DNA of 22,494 nucleotides from JBGTLW01 sp041743835 (lineage in GTDB: Bacteria > Planctomycetota > Phycisphaerae > Phycisphaerales > Phycisphaeraceae), in the NCBI GenBank assembly GCA_041743835.1, contig JBGTLW010000394.1, positions 1-22,494 on the forward strand, given 5' to 3'. The notes beneath the pieces were generated by a model that saw only the letters and a list, made by a program, of their open reading frames with translations, ran no database searches and was not told the DNA's origin. The position numbers and the translations under genes are program-made. Within the stretch, counting starts at the first letter, position 1. Each line of letters opens with the position of its first letter. Shown piece after piece: positions 1 to 7,696 of this stretch.

Positions 1-1
1 A

Positions 2-505
2 GCCGTGGACGGGGCGACAATGCCCACCACGGGCCAGTCCCCCGAGCCGTCACCCGCGGATCAACCCTCGGAAGCAGACGCCAAGCAGCCCGCAGAGGAC
101 ACCGCCCGCACCGCGCCGACGCAGACCACCCGGTCGCCACGAGAGGGCGGCACACCCACGTCCGCCGCGCGGTCAGACCGCGAAGCACCCCCCGCGCAGC
201 TCACCAAAGACAACATCCGCGTCCAACCCGGCAGTGTGGTGACAGTCGAGGGCTTGGAGATCAAGACCGAAGCCCCGCGTTTCACCGCTGTGACCCGCAG
301 CAGCGCCCAGCCACGCAACCCGACCGCCCGCGTGACCTTCGATACCGATGGCACGGTGATCGATGTGGCGTTGCTTGAGGACAGTGGCGCGGAGAATGTG
401 GATGGCCCGGTGCTCGCGGCGCTGTTTCGATGGAAGGCCACCGGAAGCAAACTCAAGGACCGCGACGGCCCGTTCTTTATCGAGTTCACCCTGTTGCTGC
501 GGTGA
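2..505 (+). CDS. TonB-like C-terminal domain protein, 5' end outside window
   Basis: The reading frame is open from the first bases of the window, so the true start lies upstream and only the last ~167 residues are seen. The first ~70 residues are Pro/Ala/Thr/Ser-rich and look like the flexible periplasm-spanning linker of TonB proteins. The last ~95 residues (starting near VTVEGLEIKTEAPRF) contain ARVTFDTDGTVIDVALLEDSG followed by a conserved-looking helix and a final strand, which fits a TonB C-terminal fold (the 'G.V..v.v..SSG...lD.aa..al..W.f' pattern). Such proteins couple the inner-membrane proton motive force to outer-membrane processes. No TonB box receptor or ExbBD genes are visible here. 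It converges with the LolA-like gene, leaving only 20 bp between stop codons and no obvious terminator. A generic secreted protein with a TonB-like tail is the alternative. Confidence 0.6.
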   Translation, partial: AVDGATMPTTGQSPEPSPADQPSEADAKQPAEDTARTAPTQTTRSPREGGTPTSAARSDREAPPAQLTKDNIRVQPGSVVTVEGLEIKTEAPRFTAVTRSSAQPRNPTARVTFDTDGTVIDVALLEDSGAENVDGPVLAALFRWKATGSKLKDRDGPFFIEFTLLLR

Positions 506-525
506 GGCTAAACCCCGATCCAGAA

Positions 526-1368
526 TCACGGCGACGGAGGGGCGGTGTCCGCAGCATCCTCCGGCAACGGCTCGATGTGGATGCTCCAGCCACCGCCCGT
601 CGGCGGGCTGGTGTCGAACGTCCGTGCGTCCAACTTCCTGTTGACTTCGACCTTCATCAGGTCGATCACCGAGCGGTTCTCCGACTCATCGAGCGTCTGC
701 ACGCGCACCGGGAGCATCGACTTCTCGTCGTACCACAGGTCCACACGGGTCTGGTCCATGCGCTGATTGGGCAGGGGGGTGAGCACCAGATGGATCGTGC
801 CCTTGGGGTCGGCTTTGTCCGGCTCCGCCAAACGCACCGCGAAACGCGCGAGGATGTCCTCCTTCTTCGCATCCAGCGGCAGCACGAAAGGGCTCTTCCC
901 CAGTTGCATTGGCTGGCCCGCTTCGCCCTCAGCCACGAGTTGCCGCCGGGTGAAGGCCTTGTCCTGCTCATCGCGCTCCGCGAGCCAGACCCCGTCGAAG
1001 GTGTAACGGAGATCGATACGCCGGGCCTTGCCATCCACCAGCAGCCGGTCGAAGTGCGCGTCGAACTTCGCGGGCGATCCCGCGGCATACTGGAACGTGC
1101 CGAACCGCCGCTGCTCGTCGCCGAGCAAGTCCTGGAAGCGGTCGTAACGCAGGTTGGCCTTGAGTGTCTGCACCTCCGCTGCCGCGGCCTCGATCTTGTC
1201 GAGCAGTGCTTCCACCTCCGGCGTCGTCGCTGGCGCGGCTTCCGCAGGCTGCACTTGCGGGGTGTTGGGTGGAGAGAGGGTTGTGGTGCTCTCCGCGTGC
1301 GCGCAACCGGGATTGGCCGCGAGCAGCACGCAAAACGCGGCCGGGGCGATGGCGAGGAAAGGCTTCAT
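526..1368 (-). CDS. LolA-like periplasmic protein
   Basis: 280 residues from the ATG at 1368; an in-frame start 14 codons upstream is less likely because it would precede the signal peptide and overlap the upstream gene. Residues ~1-26 form a signal peptide (MKPFLAIAP, hydrophobic core, then AHA before E); the Cys nearby lacks a good lipobox. After a Pro/Ala-rich linker, the main domain begins with a helix containing ALLDKIEAAAAEVQTLKANL and runs through antiparallel strands (TFDGVWLAERDEQDKAF, GTIHLVLTPLP, VDLWYDEKSMLPVRVQTLDE). This is the half-barrel pattern of LolA/LolB-like lipoprotein carriers and related planctomycete proteins. Its start lies 5 bp after the stop of the 76-aa gene, so the two are probably co-translated. 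A lipid- or lipoprotein-binding role in the periplasm is inferred; it need not be the canonical LolA. Confidence 0.6.
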   Translation of the reverse strand: MKPFLAIAPAAFCVLLAANPGCAHAESTTTLSPPNTPQVQPAEAAPATTPEVEALLDKIEAAAAEVQTLKANLRYDRFQDLLGDEQRRFGTFQYAAGSPAKFDAHFDRLLVDGKARRIDLRYTFDGVWLAERDEQDKAFTRRQLVAEGEAGQPMQLGKSPFVLPLDAKKEDILARFAVRLAEPDKADPKGTIHLVLTPLPNQRMDQTRVDLWYDEKSMLPVRVQTLDESENRSVIDLMKVEVNRKLDARTFDTSPPTGGGWSIHIEPLPEDAADTAPPSP

Positions 1369-1373
1369 GACAA

Positions 1374-1604
1374 TCAAGGCTGCGGGAGCGTGTCGGGGTT
1401 CAACGCCCACTCATCCATCGACTTGATGCTGACGCGGGGGTCCTTGTCCGATTCCGGGTCGAGCCGCTGTGGCTCGAATATCTCAATGGCGGGTCGCGCG
1501 GGCGCTACCGATTCCGTGCGTGCTTCGCCCGTGATCTCGACCCTGCCGATAGGCAACAGGAGCGGGAGCATGAACAGCAGCACTTTGAAGCGGAATGGCG
1601 ACAT
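1374..1604 (-). CDS. Small hypothetical membrane-anchored or secreted protein (76 aa)
   Basis: I do not recognise a family. The N-terminus MSPFRFKVLLFMLPLLLPIG is a positively charged start followed by ~13 hydrophobic residues, which is either a signal anchor or a short signal peptide. The remaining ~55 residues are polar, rich in Glu, Asp and Pro, with no Cys and no clear fold. The stop codon lies 5 bp before the start of the LolA-like gene on the same strand, and that tight spacing is the main argument that it is real. It starts 69 bp after the end of the GH2-like gene, so all three could be one transcript. No clear Shine-Dalgarno site is present. It may present a small periplasmic partner of the LolA-like protein, but that is a guess from position only. 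Confidence 0.5.
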   Translation of the reverse strand: MSPFRFKVLLFMLPLLLPIGRVEITGEARTESVAPARPAIEIFEPQRLDPESDKDPRVSIKSMDEWALNPDTLPQP

Positions 1605-1673
1605 CCGGGGTCCGGGGTCCAGAGGGAAGGTGACCCCATCAGTTTATCCGCAATCCACGTGAAAGACTAGGCC

Positions 1674-2456
1674 CTAGGCCGCGCGCCCCAGCGGAAAGTG
1701 GTGGAAGATCGCGCGGGTCGGGTCGATGACCCGGATGCGGGACTCCACCCGCTTACACAAAGCACCCAGATGTCCGACGAAGTAACCCGCGAGGCTGGGG
1801 TGAGACGCCAGCCGCTCGATCTGGGCGTCGATCGTCTTCCCGGTGCTGCCCTGCTCATCCACGGGCACGCACTGGATGAGCAGCAGCCCCGCGCGGTCGG
1901 CCGCGTCATAGAGCAGGTCCGACCCGTAGTGGTCGCGCACCAGCAGCACCGACCCGCCAGCCGCGGGCAGGAGGCCACGCTCATCCACGCGATCCACAAT
2001 CACGATGTCCCGCACGTCGATCACCTGGCCATTGATCAGCAGCGTCGGCATGTACCCAAGGTCGTAGCGCTCGTCCCGCCGGACACTGGTCAGACCAAAC
2101 ACCACCTCACGGTGATCGACCAGTTCGTCGGCCATGACCAGCCCGATCCGCAGTTGATACAGCGCCTGGGGCCCCAAACCCGCAGGCCACCAGCGGTCCG
2201 GTTGCACCACTTCAAACCGGATCGAGCCTCGGCCGTCCTCCATCCGCAGCGTACACTCGCCCTCGTCGTGGAAGCCATCCATCCCGTTGATCTCCACCAG
2301 CACATGCACGTTTTGCCCCAGCAGCGTGCTGGGCGGCGGGGCGGCGCTATCAGACGGGCAGACGATGGTGGTGAAGTGGGTGTCGATGATCGCCTGGTGC
2401 TGGTCAACGTAGCGGACCAGCGGGCGAACCGACTCAACGCGGATAGGCAATACCAT
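1674..2456 (-). CDS. GH2-like protein, probably catalytically inactive
   Basis: 260 residues. The ATG is preceded by AAAGGA at good spacing. Residues ~20-125 read as the immunoglobulin-like sandwich of glycoside hydrolase family 2: VHVLVEINGMDG, then RWWPAGLGPQALYQLRIGL, the counterpart of the WWP.G.G.q.LY.L motif of GH2 beta-mannosidase/galactosidase proteins, then REVVFGLTSV. Next comes a shortened TIM-barrel-like part (GYMPTLLINGQVIDVRDI; LLYDAADRAGLLLIQ; IERLASHPSLAGYFVGHLG). In active GH2 enzymes the 'HPS...' strand ends in a 'W..GNE' motif with the catalytic Glu; here it reads YFVGHLG, and no nucleophile region follows. The protein is far shorter than GH2 enzymes (600-1000 aa). No signal peptide is visible. 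A sugar-binding or structural role is possible; the function is unknown. It lies between tatA and the LolA-like group. Confidence 0.6.
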   Translation of the reverse strand: MVLPIRVESVRPLVRYVDQHQAIIDTHFTTIVCPSDSAAPPPSTLLGQNVHVLVEINGMDGFHDEGECTLRMEDGRGSIRFEVVQPDRWWPAGLGPQALYQLRIGLVMADELVDHREVVFGLTSVRRDERYDLGYMPTLLINGQVIDVRDIVIVDRVDERGLLPAAGGSVLLVRDHYGSDLLYDAADRAGLLLIQCVPVDEQGSTGKTIDAQIERLASHPSLAGYFVGHLGALCKRVESRIRVIDPTRAIFHHFPLGRAA

Positions 2457-2644
2457 ACGGGGTTCCTTTCGAACAAACGCCGAAACCGCAGGCCCACGTT
2501 ATGTTATCGACCGATGAGGAGAAAAGTCACATGAATTTCCCAGCCGTCTGACAAATACCGCTCAAATCGAAGCCGCCGGGCCATGCGCAGCCACAGCCCA
2601 CCGCGATTGGAGCAGGGTGAAATTGTGTCGGACACGCCAAACGC

Positions 2645-2932
2645 TCAGGCAGACGCTTTGGTTTGGCTGGCTTCGGCCTGGGCTGATTCGGTGTTGACGT
2701 TGCCGCTGTTGCGGGTGGCGGGGTCGTCGAGCTTCTTGGAGGTCTTGGTCGCGGTGTCGATGTCGTCATCGATACCCGCCAGGCCCTTTTTGAACTCGAC
2801 GATGCCTTTGCCGATGGACCTGCCGACTTCGGGCAATCGCTTGCCGAAGATCAGCACGCCGAGGATGCCGATGACAAGCCATTCCCAAGGGCCGGGCATC
2901 CCGAATGCAAGGGTTGTGAGGTCACTGGTCAT
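2645..2932 (-). CDS. tatA: Twin-arginine translocase subunit TatA/TatE
   Basis: 95 residues from the ATG at 2932; a second in-frame ATG 12 codons upstream would add a polar stretch before the membrane helix and is unusual for TatA. The order is that of the family: a short N-terminal piece, GPWEWLVIGILGVLIFG as the single membrane helix ending in the conserved Phe-Gly, then the amphipathic helix KRLPEVGRSIGKGIVEFKKGL, and an acidic, unstructured tail (DDDIDTATKTSKKLDD). TatA oligomers form the pore-like part of the Sec-independent export system for folded proteins in the inner membrane. TatB-specific features and tatC are not in the window. The gene follows fabF by 130 bp on the same strand; that intergenic stretch has no terminator that I can see. 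Confidence 0.88.
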   Translation of the reverse strand: MTSDLTTLAFGMPGPWEWLVIGILGVLIFGKRLPEVGRSIGKGIVEFKKGLAGIDDDIDTATKTSKKLDDPATRNSGNVNTESAQAEASQTKASA

Positions 2933-3062
2933 GGTTTGGCTTTCAGCAGGAGGAACGGACTTCTCCATACATTATTGCAGAGCCGCAGCCGGAAAGCCAG
3001 CACCAATACACCTGACTTGTGGGCGGGCTGGCTACGCGGCCGAACGCCAACACTCGGGATGC

Positions 3063-4313
3063 TTACACTTTGCCCAGGACCAGGGACACGTTGTGCCCGC
3101 CGAAGCCGAAGCTGTTGGACATGGCGTAGTTCACCGTCGCGTTTCGGGCGGTGTTGGGGACGTAATCCAGATCGCACTCCTCGGACGGGTTGTCGAGGTT
3201 GATCGTCGGGGCGATCTGGCTGGTCTGGATGGTCTTGGCGGTAAAGATGGCCTCGATCCCGCCGGACGCCCCGAGGGTGTGGCCGGTCATGGATTTGGTG
3301 GAAGACACCGCCAGCTTCTTGGCGTAGTCGCCGAAGGTCAGCTTGATCGCACGGGTCTCCGCGAGGTCCCCCAGCGGGGTGCTTGTGCCGTGGGCGTTGA
3401 TGTAATCGATCTGGTCGGCGTTGATGCCCGCATCCTTGAGGGCGGCATTCATGGCATAGGATGCGCCGCGTCCCAACTCGTCGGGGGCGGTGATGTGCGA
3501 ACCGTCCGCGGATTGCCCGAAGCCCAGGACCTCGGCGTAAATATTCGCGCCGCGGGCCTTGGCGTGCTCGTATTCCTCCAGCACCAGGATGCCGGCACCC
3601 TCCGCCAGGACAAACCCATCCCGGTCCCGGTCAAACGGGCGCGACGCCAGGGTGGGCTCGTCGTTGCGCTCCGACAGTGCCCGCAGGGACTGGAAGCAGG
3701 CCAACCCCAGGTCGGTGAGCGCGGCCTCGGACCCCCCGGTGAGCATGATGTCGGCCGAGTCGTGGCGGATGCACTCGGCAGCCTCGCCGAGCGCGTGCGC
3801 CGCCGAGGCGCAGGCGGTGGCGACGGCGGAGTTGGGGCCTTTGAGCCCGTAATGGATGGATACGTTGCCCGCCCCGGCGTTGCACATGAGCTTGGGCACC
3901 ATGAACGGGCTGACACGGTCCGGGCCCTTCTCCAGCAGCTTGCGGTAGCCGGCCTGGAACTCCTCCATGCCCCCGATCCCGCTGCCGATGATCGACCCGC
4001 ACCGCCAGGCGTTCTCCTGCGTGAAGTCCAGCCCCGAGTCATTGACCGCATCGATCGCGGCATTGAGGGCGAACTGCACGAAGCGGTCGAACCGCTTGAG
4101 CGACTTCTTCCGCTCGTTGGGGTCCAGGTTGGGCGGCCCTTCCCAGCCCGCCAATTCACCGCCGATGAGTGTGGTGAACCGCGATGTGTCGAACTTCGTG
4201 ATGCGCGTGATGCCGCTTTTGCCGGCAAGAAGGTCGGCGAAGACCTGCTCGACATCAAGGCCGTGGCTGATGACCAGCCCCATACCAGTAATGACAACGC
4301 GTCGCTTGTTCAT
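3063..4313 (-). CDS. fabF: 3-oxoacyl-[acyl-carrier-protein] synthase II
   Basis: 416 residues, the usual length for KAS II. It condenses acyl-ACP with malonyl-ACP in the elongation cycle of type II fatty acid synthesis in the cytosol. The N-terminus RRVVITGMGLV is typical. The catalytic triad is complete: Cys168 in VATACASAAHALGEA, His308 in INAHGTSTPLGD and His345 in SMTGHTLGASGG, with the conserved Lys340 (SSTKS). The C-terminal SNSFGFGGHN motif is present. The gene is the last of the fab cluster and lies 74 bp behind acpP, separated from it by a terminator-like hairpin. The ATG has no Shine-Dalgarno site; no upstream start is plausible because the family N-terminus begins here. FabF rather than FabB is assigned from length and gene order. 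Confidence 0.95.
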   Translation of the reverse strand: MNKRRVVITGMGLVISHGLDVEQVFADLLAGKSGITRITKFDTSRFTTLIGGELAGWEGPPNLDPNERKKSLKRFDRFVQFALNAAIDAVNDSGLDFTQENAWRCGSIIGSGIGGMEEFQAGYRKLLEKGPDRVSPFMVPKLMCNAGAGNVSIHYGLKGPNSAVATACASAAHALGEAAECIRHDSADIMLTGGSEAALTDLGLACFQSLRALSERNDEPTLASRPFDRDRDGFVLAEGAGILVLEEYEHAKARGANIYAEVLGFGQSADGSHITAPDELGRGASYAMNAALKDAGINADQIDYINAHGTSTPLGDLAETRAIKLTFGDYAKKLAVSSTKSMTGHTLGASGGIEAIFTAKTIQTSQIAPTINLDNPSEECDLDYVPNTARNATVNYAMSNSFGFGGHNVSLVLGKV

Positions 4314-4331
4314 GGCGTTTGGTGGTATGCG

Positions 4332-4360
4332 AAAAAGTGCGCACCCGCTCAGGGCGCGCG
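4332..4360 (-). terminator. Terminator-like hairpin between acpP and fabF
   Basis: Read on the minus strand, GCGCGCCC and GGGTGCGC (4359-4352 and 4346-4339) pair over 8 bp with one G-U and a 5-nt loop (TGAGC). The hairpin is followed by AC and then five U residues (4336-4332). That is the layout of a Rho-independent terminator. It lies just after the acpP stop codon and before fabF, so it may act as a partial terminator that lowers fabF relative to acpP. Strength cannot be judged by eye. Confidence 0.5.
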
Positions 4361-4387
4361 TCTCTCATGCTCATCGGGTTCGAGCGC

Positions 4388-4642
4388 TTACTGATTCTTT
4401 TCGTGCGCCAGGATGAAGGTGATCGCCTGGCCGACGGTGGTGATCTTCTCGGCCTCTTCGTCGGGGATGGAGGTCTCGAACTCATCCTCGAACTCCATCA
4501 CCAGCTCGACGGTGTCGAGGCTGTCGGCGTTGAGGTCGTTGACGAAGTTCGTGTCCTTGGTGATCTCAGCCTTATCTACGCCCATCTGCTCGGCGACGAT
4601 CGAGATCACCTTTTCTTCAACTTCTTTCGCGTCTAATGGCAT
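4388..4642 (-). CDS. acpP: Acyl carrier protein
   Basis: 84 residues from the ATG at 4642, which is preceded by AAGGAG eight bases upstream; the in-frame start 16 codons earlier has no such site and adds an unrelated tail. The protein is small and acidic, with the family's four-helix pattern. The phosphopantetheine attachment site is Ser41 in DLNADSLDTVELVM, and helix III carries EFETSIPDEEAEKITTVG. The holo-protein carries the growing acyl chain between FabD, FabH, FabG and FabF, all encoded next to it, and donates acyl groups to PlsX. The gene has its own sigma70-like promoter in the 135-bp gap behind fabG and a terminator-like hairpin in front of fabF, which fits the high abundance ACP needs. 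Confidence 0.96.
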   Translation of the reverse strand: MPLDAKEVEEKVISIVAEQMGVDKAEITKDTNFVNDLNADSLDTVELVMEFEDEFETSIPDEEAEKITTVGQAITFILAHEKNQ

Positions 4643-4696
4643 CGGAGCGTCTCCTTGTCTGCCCCGTGGATGTTCGGGGTCGGTTGTCAAAACGGG

Positions 4697-4725
4697 ACTA
4701 TATCGCGGTTTGTTAACACTGCCAA
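4697..4725 (-). promoter_or_regulatory. Sigma70-like promoter for acpP
   Basis: On the minus strand TTGGCA (4725-4720) is followed after exactly 17 bp by TATAGT (4702-4697). Both hexamers match the sigma70 consensus at 5 of 6 positions. Transcription would begin near 4690, giving a leader of about 48 nt before the acpP ATG, with the AAGGAG ribosome binding site inside it. Confidence 0.6.
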
Positions 4726-4777
4726 GCGGGACCCGCGCCGAACCATTCGACGCCGCAACCGGGTCCAGCCATTACAT

Positions 4778-5539
4778 TTAGCACATCGTCATCCCGCCGT
4801 CGACAGCCAGCACCTGCCCGGTGACGAAACCCGCGTCCTCGGACGCCAGAAAAGCCACCGCCGCAGCGATCTCGTGGGGCTGCCCGAACCGGCGGAGGGC
4901 CGTGATCTCCTTCACAGCCGCCTTGACCTTCTCCGGGAGCACCTCGGTCATATCCGTCTCGATAAAGCCGGGCGCCACCACGTTGGCCGTGATGTTCTTC
5001 CCGCCCATTTCCTTGGCCAGCGACTTGGTCATCCCGATCACCCCGGCCTTGGCGGCGGCGTAATTGAACTGCCCCGCGTTGCCCACCACCCCGGACACCG
5101 AGCCGATGTTGATGACCCGGCCCCACTTGCCACGGACCATCGGCCGCATCGCCGCCCGGCACGCCACAAACACGCTCCGCAGGTTGGTCTGGATCACATC
5201 GTCGAACTCCGCATCGCTCATCCGCATCAGCAGATTATCCCGCGTGATGCCCGCGTTGTTCACCAGAATATCAAGCCGGCCGTGGGCATCGAACACCGAC
5301 TCGATCAGCGACTCGATGGATGCCTGCTCCCCGATGTCGCAGGTCTTCACCTCCGCAGAGCCGCCGGCCCCGGCAGAGGTGGACTCGATCTCTGCTTTCA
5401 CCTGGTTTAGCTTCGCCTCGTCTCGCGCCACGCAGACGACGTGCCGCCCCTGGGATGCCAGCGCCTTGGCGATGGCGGCACCGATCCCCCGGCTTGCACC
5501 GGTCACGATCGCGACGCGTTTTTCATTCTGCTCAGCCAT
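4778..5539 (-). CDS. fabG: 3-oxoacyl-[acyl-carrier-protein] reductase
   Basis: 253 residues from the ATG at 5539 (GGAG eight bases upstream); a start 8 codons earlier gives a tail not typical of the family. It is a classical short-chain dehydrogenase/reductase that reduces 3-oxoacyl-ACP with NADPH. Visible motifs are the Rossmann signature TGASRGIG (residues 13-20), NNAG (94-97), and the catalytic tetrad Asn119, Ser147 (NIGSVSG), Tyr160 and Lys164 (YAAAK). The C-terminus FVTGQVLAVDGGMTM is typical FabG. Its place between fabD and acpP in a complete fab cluster distinguishes it from the many other SDR enzymes. It starts 84 bp after the fabD stop codon. Confidence 0.95.
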   Translation of the reverse strand: MAEQNEKRVAIVTGASRGIGAAIAKALASQGRHVVCVARDEAKLNQVKAEIESTSAGAGGSAEVKTCDIGEQASIESLIESVFDAHGRLDILVNNAGITRDNLLMRMSDAEFDDVIQTNLRSVFVACRAAMRPMVRGKWGRVINIGSVSGVVGNAGQFNYAAAKAGVIGMTKSLAKEMGGKNITANVVAPGFIETDMTEVLPEKVKAAVKEITALRRFGQPHEIAAAVAFLASEDAGFVTGQVLAVDGGMTMC

Positions 5540-5623
5540 CAAACAAGCTCCATGTACAAACACTCTAACCGGAACAGCCTTGGCCGCGTGTCGTGGCCGA
5601 CCGCCTCAGGCGTGGCGTCAACC

Positions 5624-6562
5624 TCAACCGGGGGTGTCAAAGTTCTCAACCTTAACGGATCGCTCGATCCGGCGCATCAGCCCCGACAACACTTTGCCCG
5701 GAGCAAGCTCGATGTATCGCGCCTCGGGGCGGTCCTGGGCCGCGGCCTGCATCGACTGGCTCCACCGCACCGGGCTGGTGAGCTGGGCGACCAGCCGCTC
5801 CTTGATCGTGGCGATGTCCGCGTCGTGTGGCTTGGCGGTCACGTTGCTGTATACGGTGACGCTGGGCAGACGCCAGTTCACCTTGTCCAGCGCCGCCGCG
5901 AGCCGGTCCGCGGCCGGCTGCATCAGCGGGGAGTGGAAAGCCCCGGCCACGGTCAGCGGCGTCGGCTTAAAGCCCATGTCCGCCGCCAACGACACCGCAC
6001 GCTCGCAGGCGTCCAGGCTCCCGGATACCACGACCTGCATCGGCGAATTGAAATTCGCTGGCACCAGCACGCTGTCTGGGCCGCTGCCGCGGGCCTTGTC
6101 GCAAAGCTCGTTGATCTTGTCTTCGGTCACGTCCCCCGTGATGGCGACCATCGAGCCTTGCGAGGCCTCGGCCGCTTCCTGCATCGCCTGCCCCCGCAGC
6201 CGGACAAGGTTAAGCCCCTCGATGAAGCCGAAAGCCCCAGCAATGTGTAGAGCGGTGAACTCACCAAGAGACAGCCCCGCGGTCGCAGTCAACGCACCCA
6301 CCCGCCCGCCATCGACCAGCGCTTGGTAACAGGCGACCGAGGCGGTGTAGATCGCGGCCTGAGCGATGTCGGTGCGATTCAGTTGTTCGGCCGGGCCCTC
6401 GAAACAGACCTTCGACAACTCCAAGCCAAGCGCCTTGTCAGCCGCAGCGAAAGTCTGAGCCGCGACGGGCACCGCATCGAACCATGCCTTGCCCATGCCC
6501 ACAGCCTGTGCGCCCTGGCCGGGGCAGAGGATAAAACTCGGATTGGTATTGGCTTCTGACAT
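5624..6562 (-). CDS. fabD: Malonyl-CoA:ACP transacylase
   Basis: 312 residues, the normal length. It transfers malonyl from CoA to ACP to supply the elongation cycle. The N-terminus ILCPGQGAQAVGMGK is the family signature. The nucleophile is Ser98 in GLSLGEFTAL; the residue before Ser is Leu rather than the His of the E. coli GHSLGE motif, a variant that I recall from planctomycetes, cyanobacteria and plastids. Arg123 (RLRGQAMQ), which binds the malonyl carboxylate, and the catalytic His210 (AGAFHSPLM) are in place. The ATG at 6562 has only a weak Shine-Dalgarno site. A 102-bp gap separates it from fabH, in which a possible promoter can be seen. Confidence 0.95.
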   Translation of the reverse strand: MSEANTNPSFILCPGQGAQAVGMGKAWFDAVPVAAQTFAAADKALGLELSKVCFEGPAEQLNRTDIAQAAIYTASVACYQALVDGGRVGALTATAGLSLGEFTALHIAGAFGFIEGLNLVRLRGQAMQEAAEASQGSMVAITGDVTEDKINELCDKARGSGPDSVLVPANFNSPMQVVVSGSLDACERAVSLAADMGFKPTPLTVAGAFHSPLMQPAADRLAAALDKVNWRLPSVTVYSNVTAKPHDADIATIKERLVAQLTSPVRWSQSMQAAAQDRPEARYIELAPGKVLSGLMRRIERSVKVENFDTPG

Positions 6563-6581
6563 TGGCTCTATCTGAGGGTCA

Positions 6582-6611
6582 ATATAACGCGCGGATGTAC
6601 GTGGGAATCAA
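6582..6611 (-). promoter_or_regulatory. Possible internal promoter before fabD
   Basis: In the fabH-fabD gap the minus strand reads TTGATT (6611-6606), 18 bp, TTATAT (6587-6582). The -35 matches at 4 of 6 and the AT-rich -10 stands out in GC-rich DNA. The implied leader is only about 10-15 nt, which would fit a weak Shine-Dalgarno context. Evidence is the sequence pattern alone. Confidence 0.3.
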
Positions 6612-6664
6612 CGCCGACGATAACATTTTGCTTGAAGACGCGCTCGCTTGGCGGTGCATGGTGA

Positions 6665-7696
6665 CTAAAGCTGCCAAAGACTTGCGCCCCAGGTCAGGCC
6701 GCCGCCCTGTGCTACAAAAATAACCTTGTCGCCCTCGCCGATGCGCTTCTGCTGACGCAACTCGGTTAGGCACAGGCCCACGCTCGCGGCACTGGTGTTG
6801 CCGAAGCGGTCGATGTTGACATAGTACTTATCCTCGCCAAAGCCTAGCTTGCGCCACGCGGCATCCATGATCCGCTTGTTGGACTGGTGCGGGATAATCA
6901 TCGCGATGTCGTCGGCTGTCAGGCCTGTGCGCTCCATCGCCAGCGTGACGCTGTCCCGCAACGCGTTGACGGCAAACTTGAACACGGCCTGGCCATTCAT
7001 CTGGAGTTTGTCGTACGCGCCGTTCCAGCCGGCCTCTTCGGTGTTGTGTGGATCGACATGGCCGGGCAGGTCGGCCGCGTTGCGTGGGACGAACAGGGCA
7101 TCGCCTTGGCCGGGGCTCGAGTCCGAGTGGAGGCTCTGGAAGATGCAGCGCTGTGCGGGGTTGTCGGACGCGGTGATGACCGCGGCACCCGCGGCATCGC
7201 CAAAGAGGATGCACGTCCGCCGGTCTTTCCAATCGACGATGGAGGAGAGCCGGTCTGCCCCAATGACCGCGACGGTTTTGTAAAACCCGGTGGCGATACA
7301 GTTGTACGCAAGGTTCAGCCCACCCACAAAGCCGGTGCAGGCCATGTTCAGGTCCATCGCCCCGCAAGGCACAGCGCCGATCTTCGCGACCACCTGGCAG
7401 GCGGTCGCTGGGCAGATCATGTCCTGGGTCATCGTGGCGAGGATCAGCAGGTCCAGGTCGCTGGGAGCAAGGCCCGCGTCTGCCAAGGCCGCGGTGACCG
7501 CCTCCGCAGCAAGGTCGCTGGTGCGTGCGCCTTCCTCGGTGAGGAAACGCGTCACGATGCCCGTGCGCGGCCGGATCCACTCGTCGGACGTATCGACGAA
7601 CTTCGCGAGGTCGTCGTTATGCACTTTGCGCGGCGGGACAGCCATGCCCGTGCCAGCGATCCGCACACCCTTGGGTGGGTTGACAGCCCCGATCAT
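6665..7696 (-). CDS. fabH: 3-oxoacyl-[acyl-carrier-protein] synthase III
   Basis: 343 residues. KAS III starts fatty acid synthesis by condensing an acyl-CoA (usually acetyl-CoA) with malonyl-ACP. The thiolase-fold catalytic triad is complete: Cys120 in DLNMACTGFVGGL, His270 in IIPHQSNKRIM and Asn300 in RFGNTSAASVG. The CoA-binding Trp/Arg region (DEWIRPRTGI) is also typical. The ATG overlaps the plsX stop as ATGA, so translation is probably coupled. The motif around Cys has Thr (ACTGF) where many enzymes have Ala (ACAGF); this is conservative and should not affect activity. It is fabH and not a secondary-metabolite homologue, judging from its position between plsX and fabD. Confidence 0.95.
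   Translation of the reverse strand: MIGAVNPPKGVRIAGTGMAVPPRKVHNDDLAKFVDTSDEWIRPRTGIVTRFLTEEGARTSDLAAEAVTAALADAGLAPSDLDLLILATMTQDMICPATACQVVAKIGAVPCGAMDLNMACTGFVGGLNLAYNCIATGFYKTVAVIGADRLSSIVDWKDRRTCILFGDAAGAAVITASDNPAQRCIFQSLHSDSSPGQGDALFVPRNAADLPGHVDPHNTEEAGWNGAYDKLQMNGQAVFKFAVNALRDSVTLAMERTGLTADDIAMIIPHQSNKRIMDAAWRKLGFGEDKYYVNIDRFGNTSAASVGLCLTELRQQKRIGEGDKVIFVAQGGGLTWGASLWQL

Noticed and set aside
430..1662. 410-codon plus-strand open frame
   Set aside because: It is antisense to the LolA-like and 76-aa genes, rich in Arg/His/Leu as expected for a GC-rich shadow frame, and has no family features.
1698..2534. 278-codon plus-strand frame opposite the GH2-like gene
   Set aside because: The minus-strand frame has recognisable GH2 motifs and a Shine-Dalgarno site; the plus frame has His/Arg-rich shadow composition.
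2625..2635. GTGTCGGACAC inverted repeat behind tatA as a terminator
   Set aside because: The stem is only 5 bp with a single-base centre and no U-run follows.
2583..4394. 603-codon plus-strand open frame
   Set aside because: Antisense to tatA and fabF; fabF is unambiguous, so this is a shadow.
5064..6329. 421-codon plus-strand open frame
   Set aside because: Antisense to fabG and fabD; Ser/Arg/Ala-rich shadow composition.
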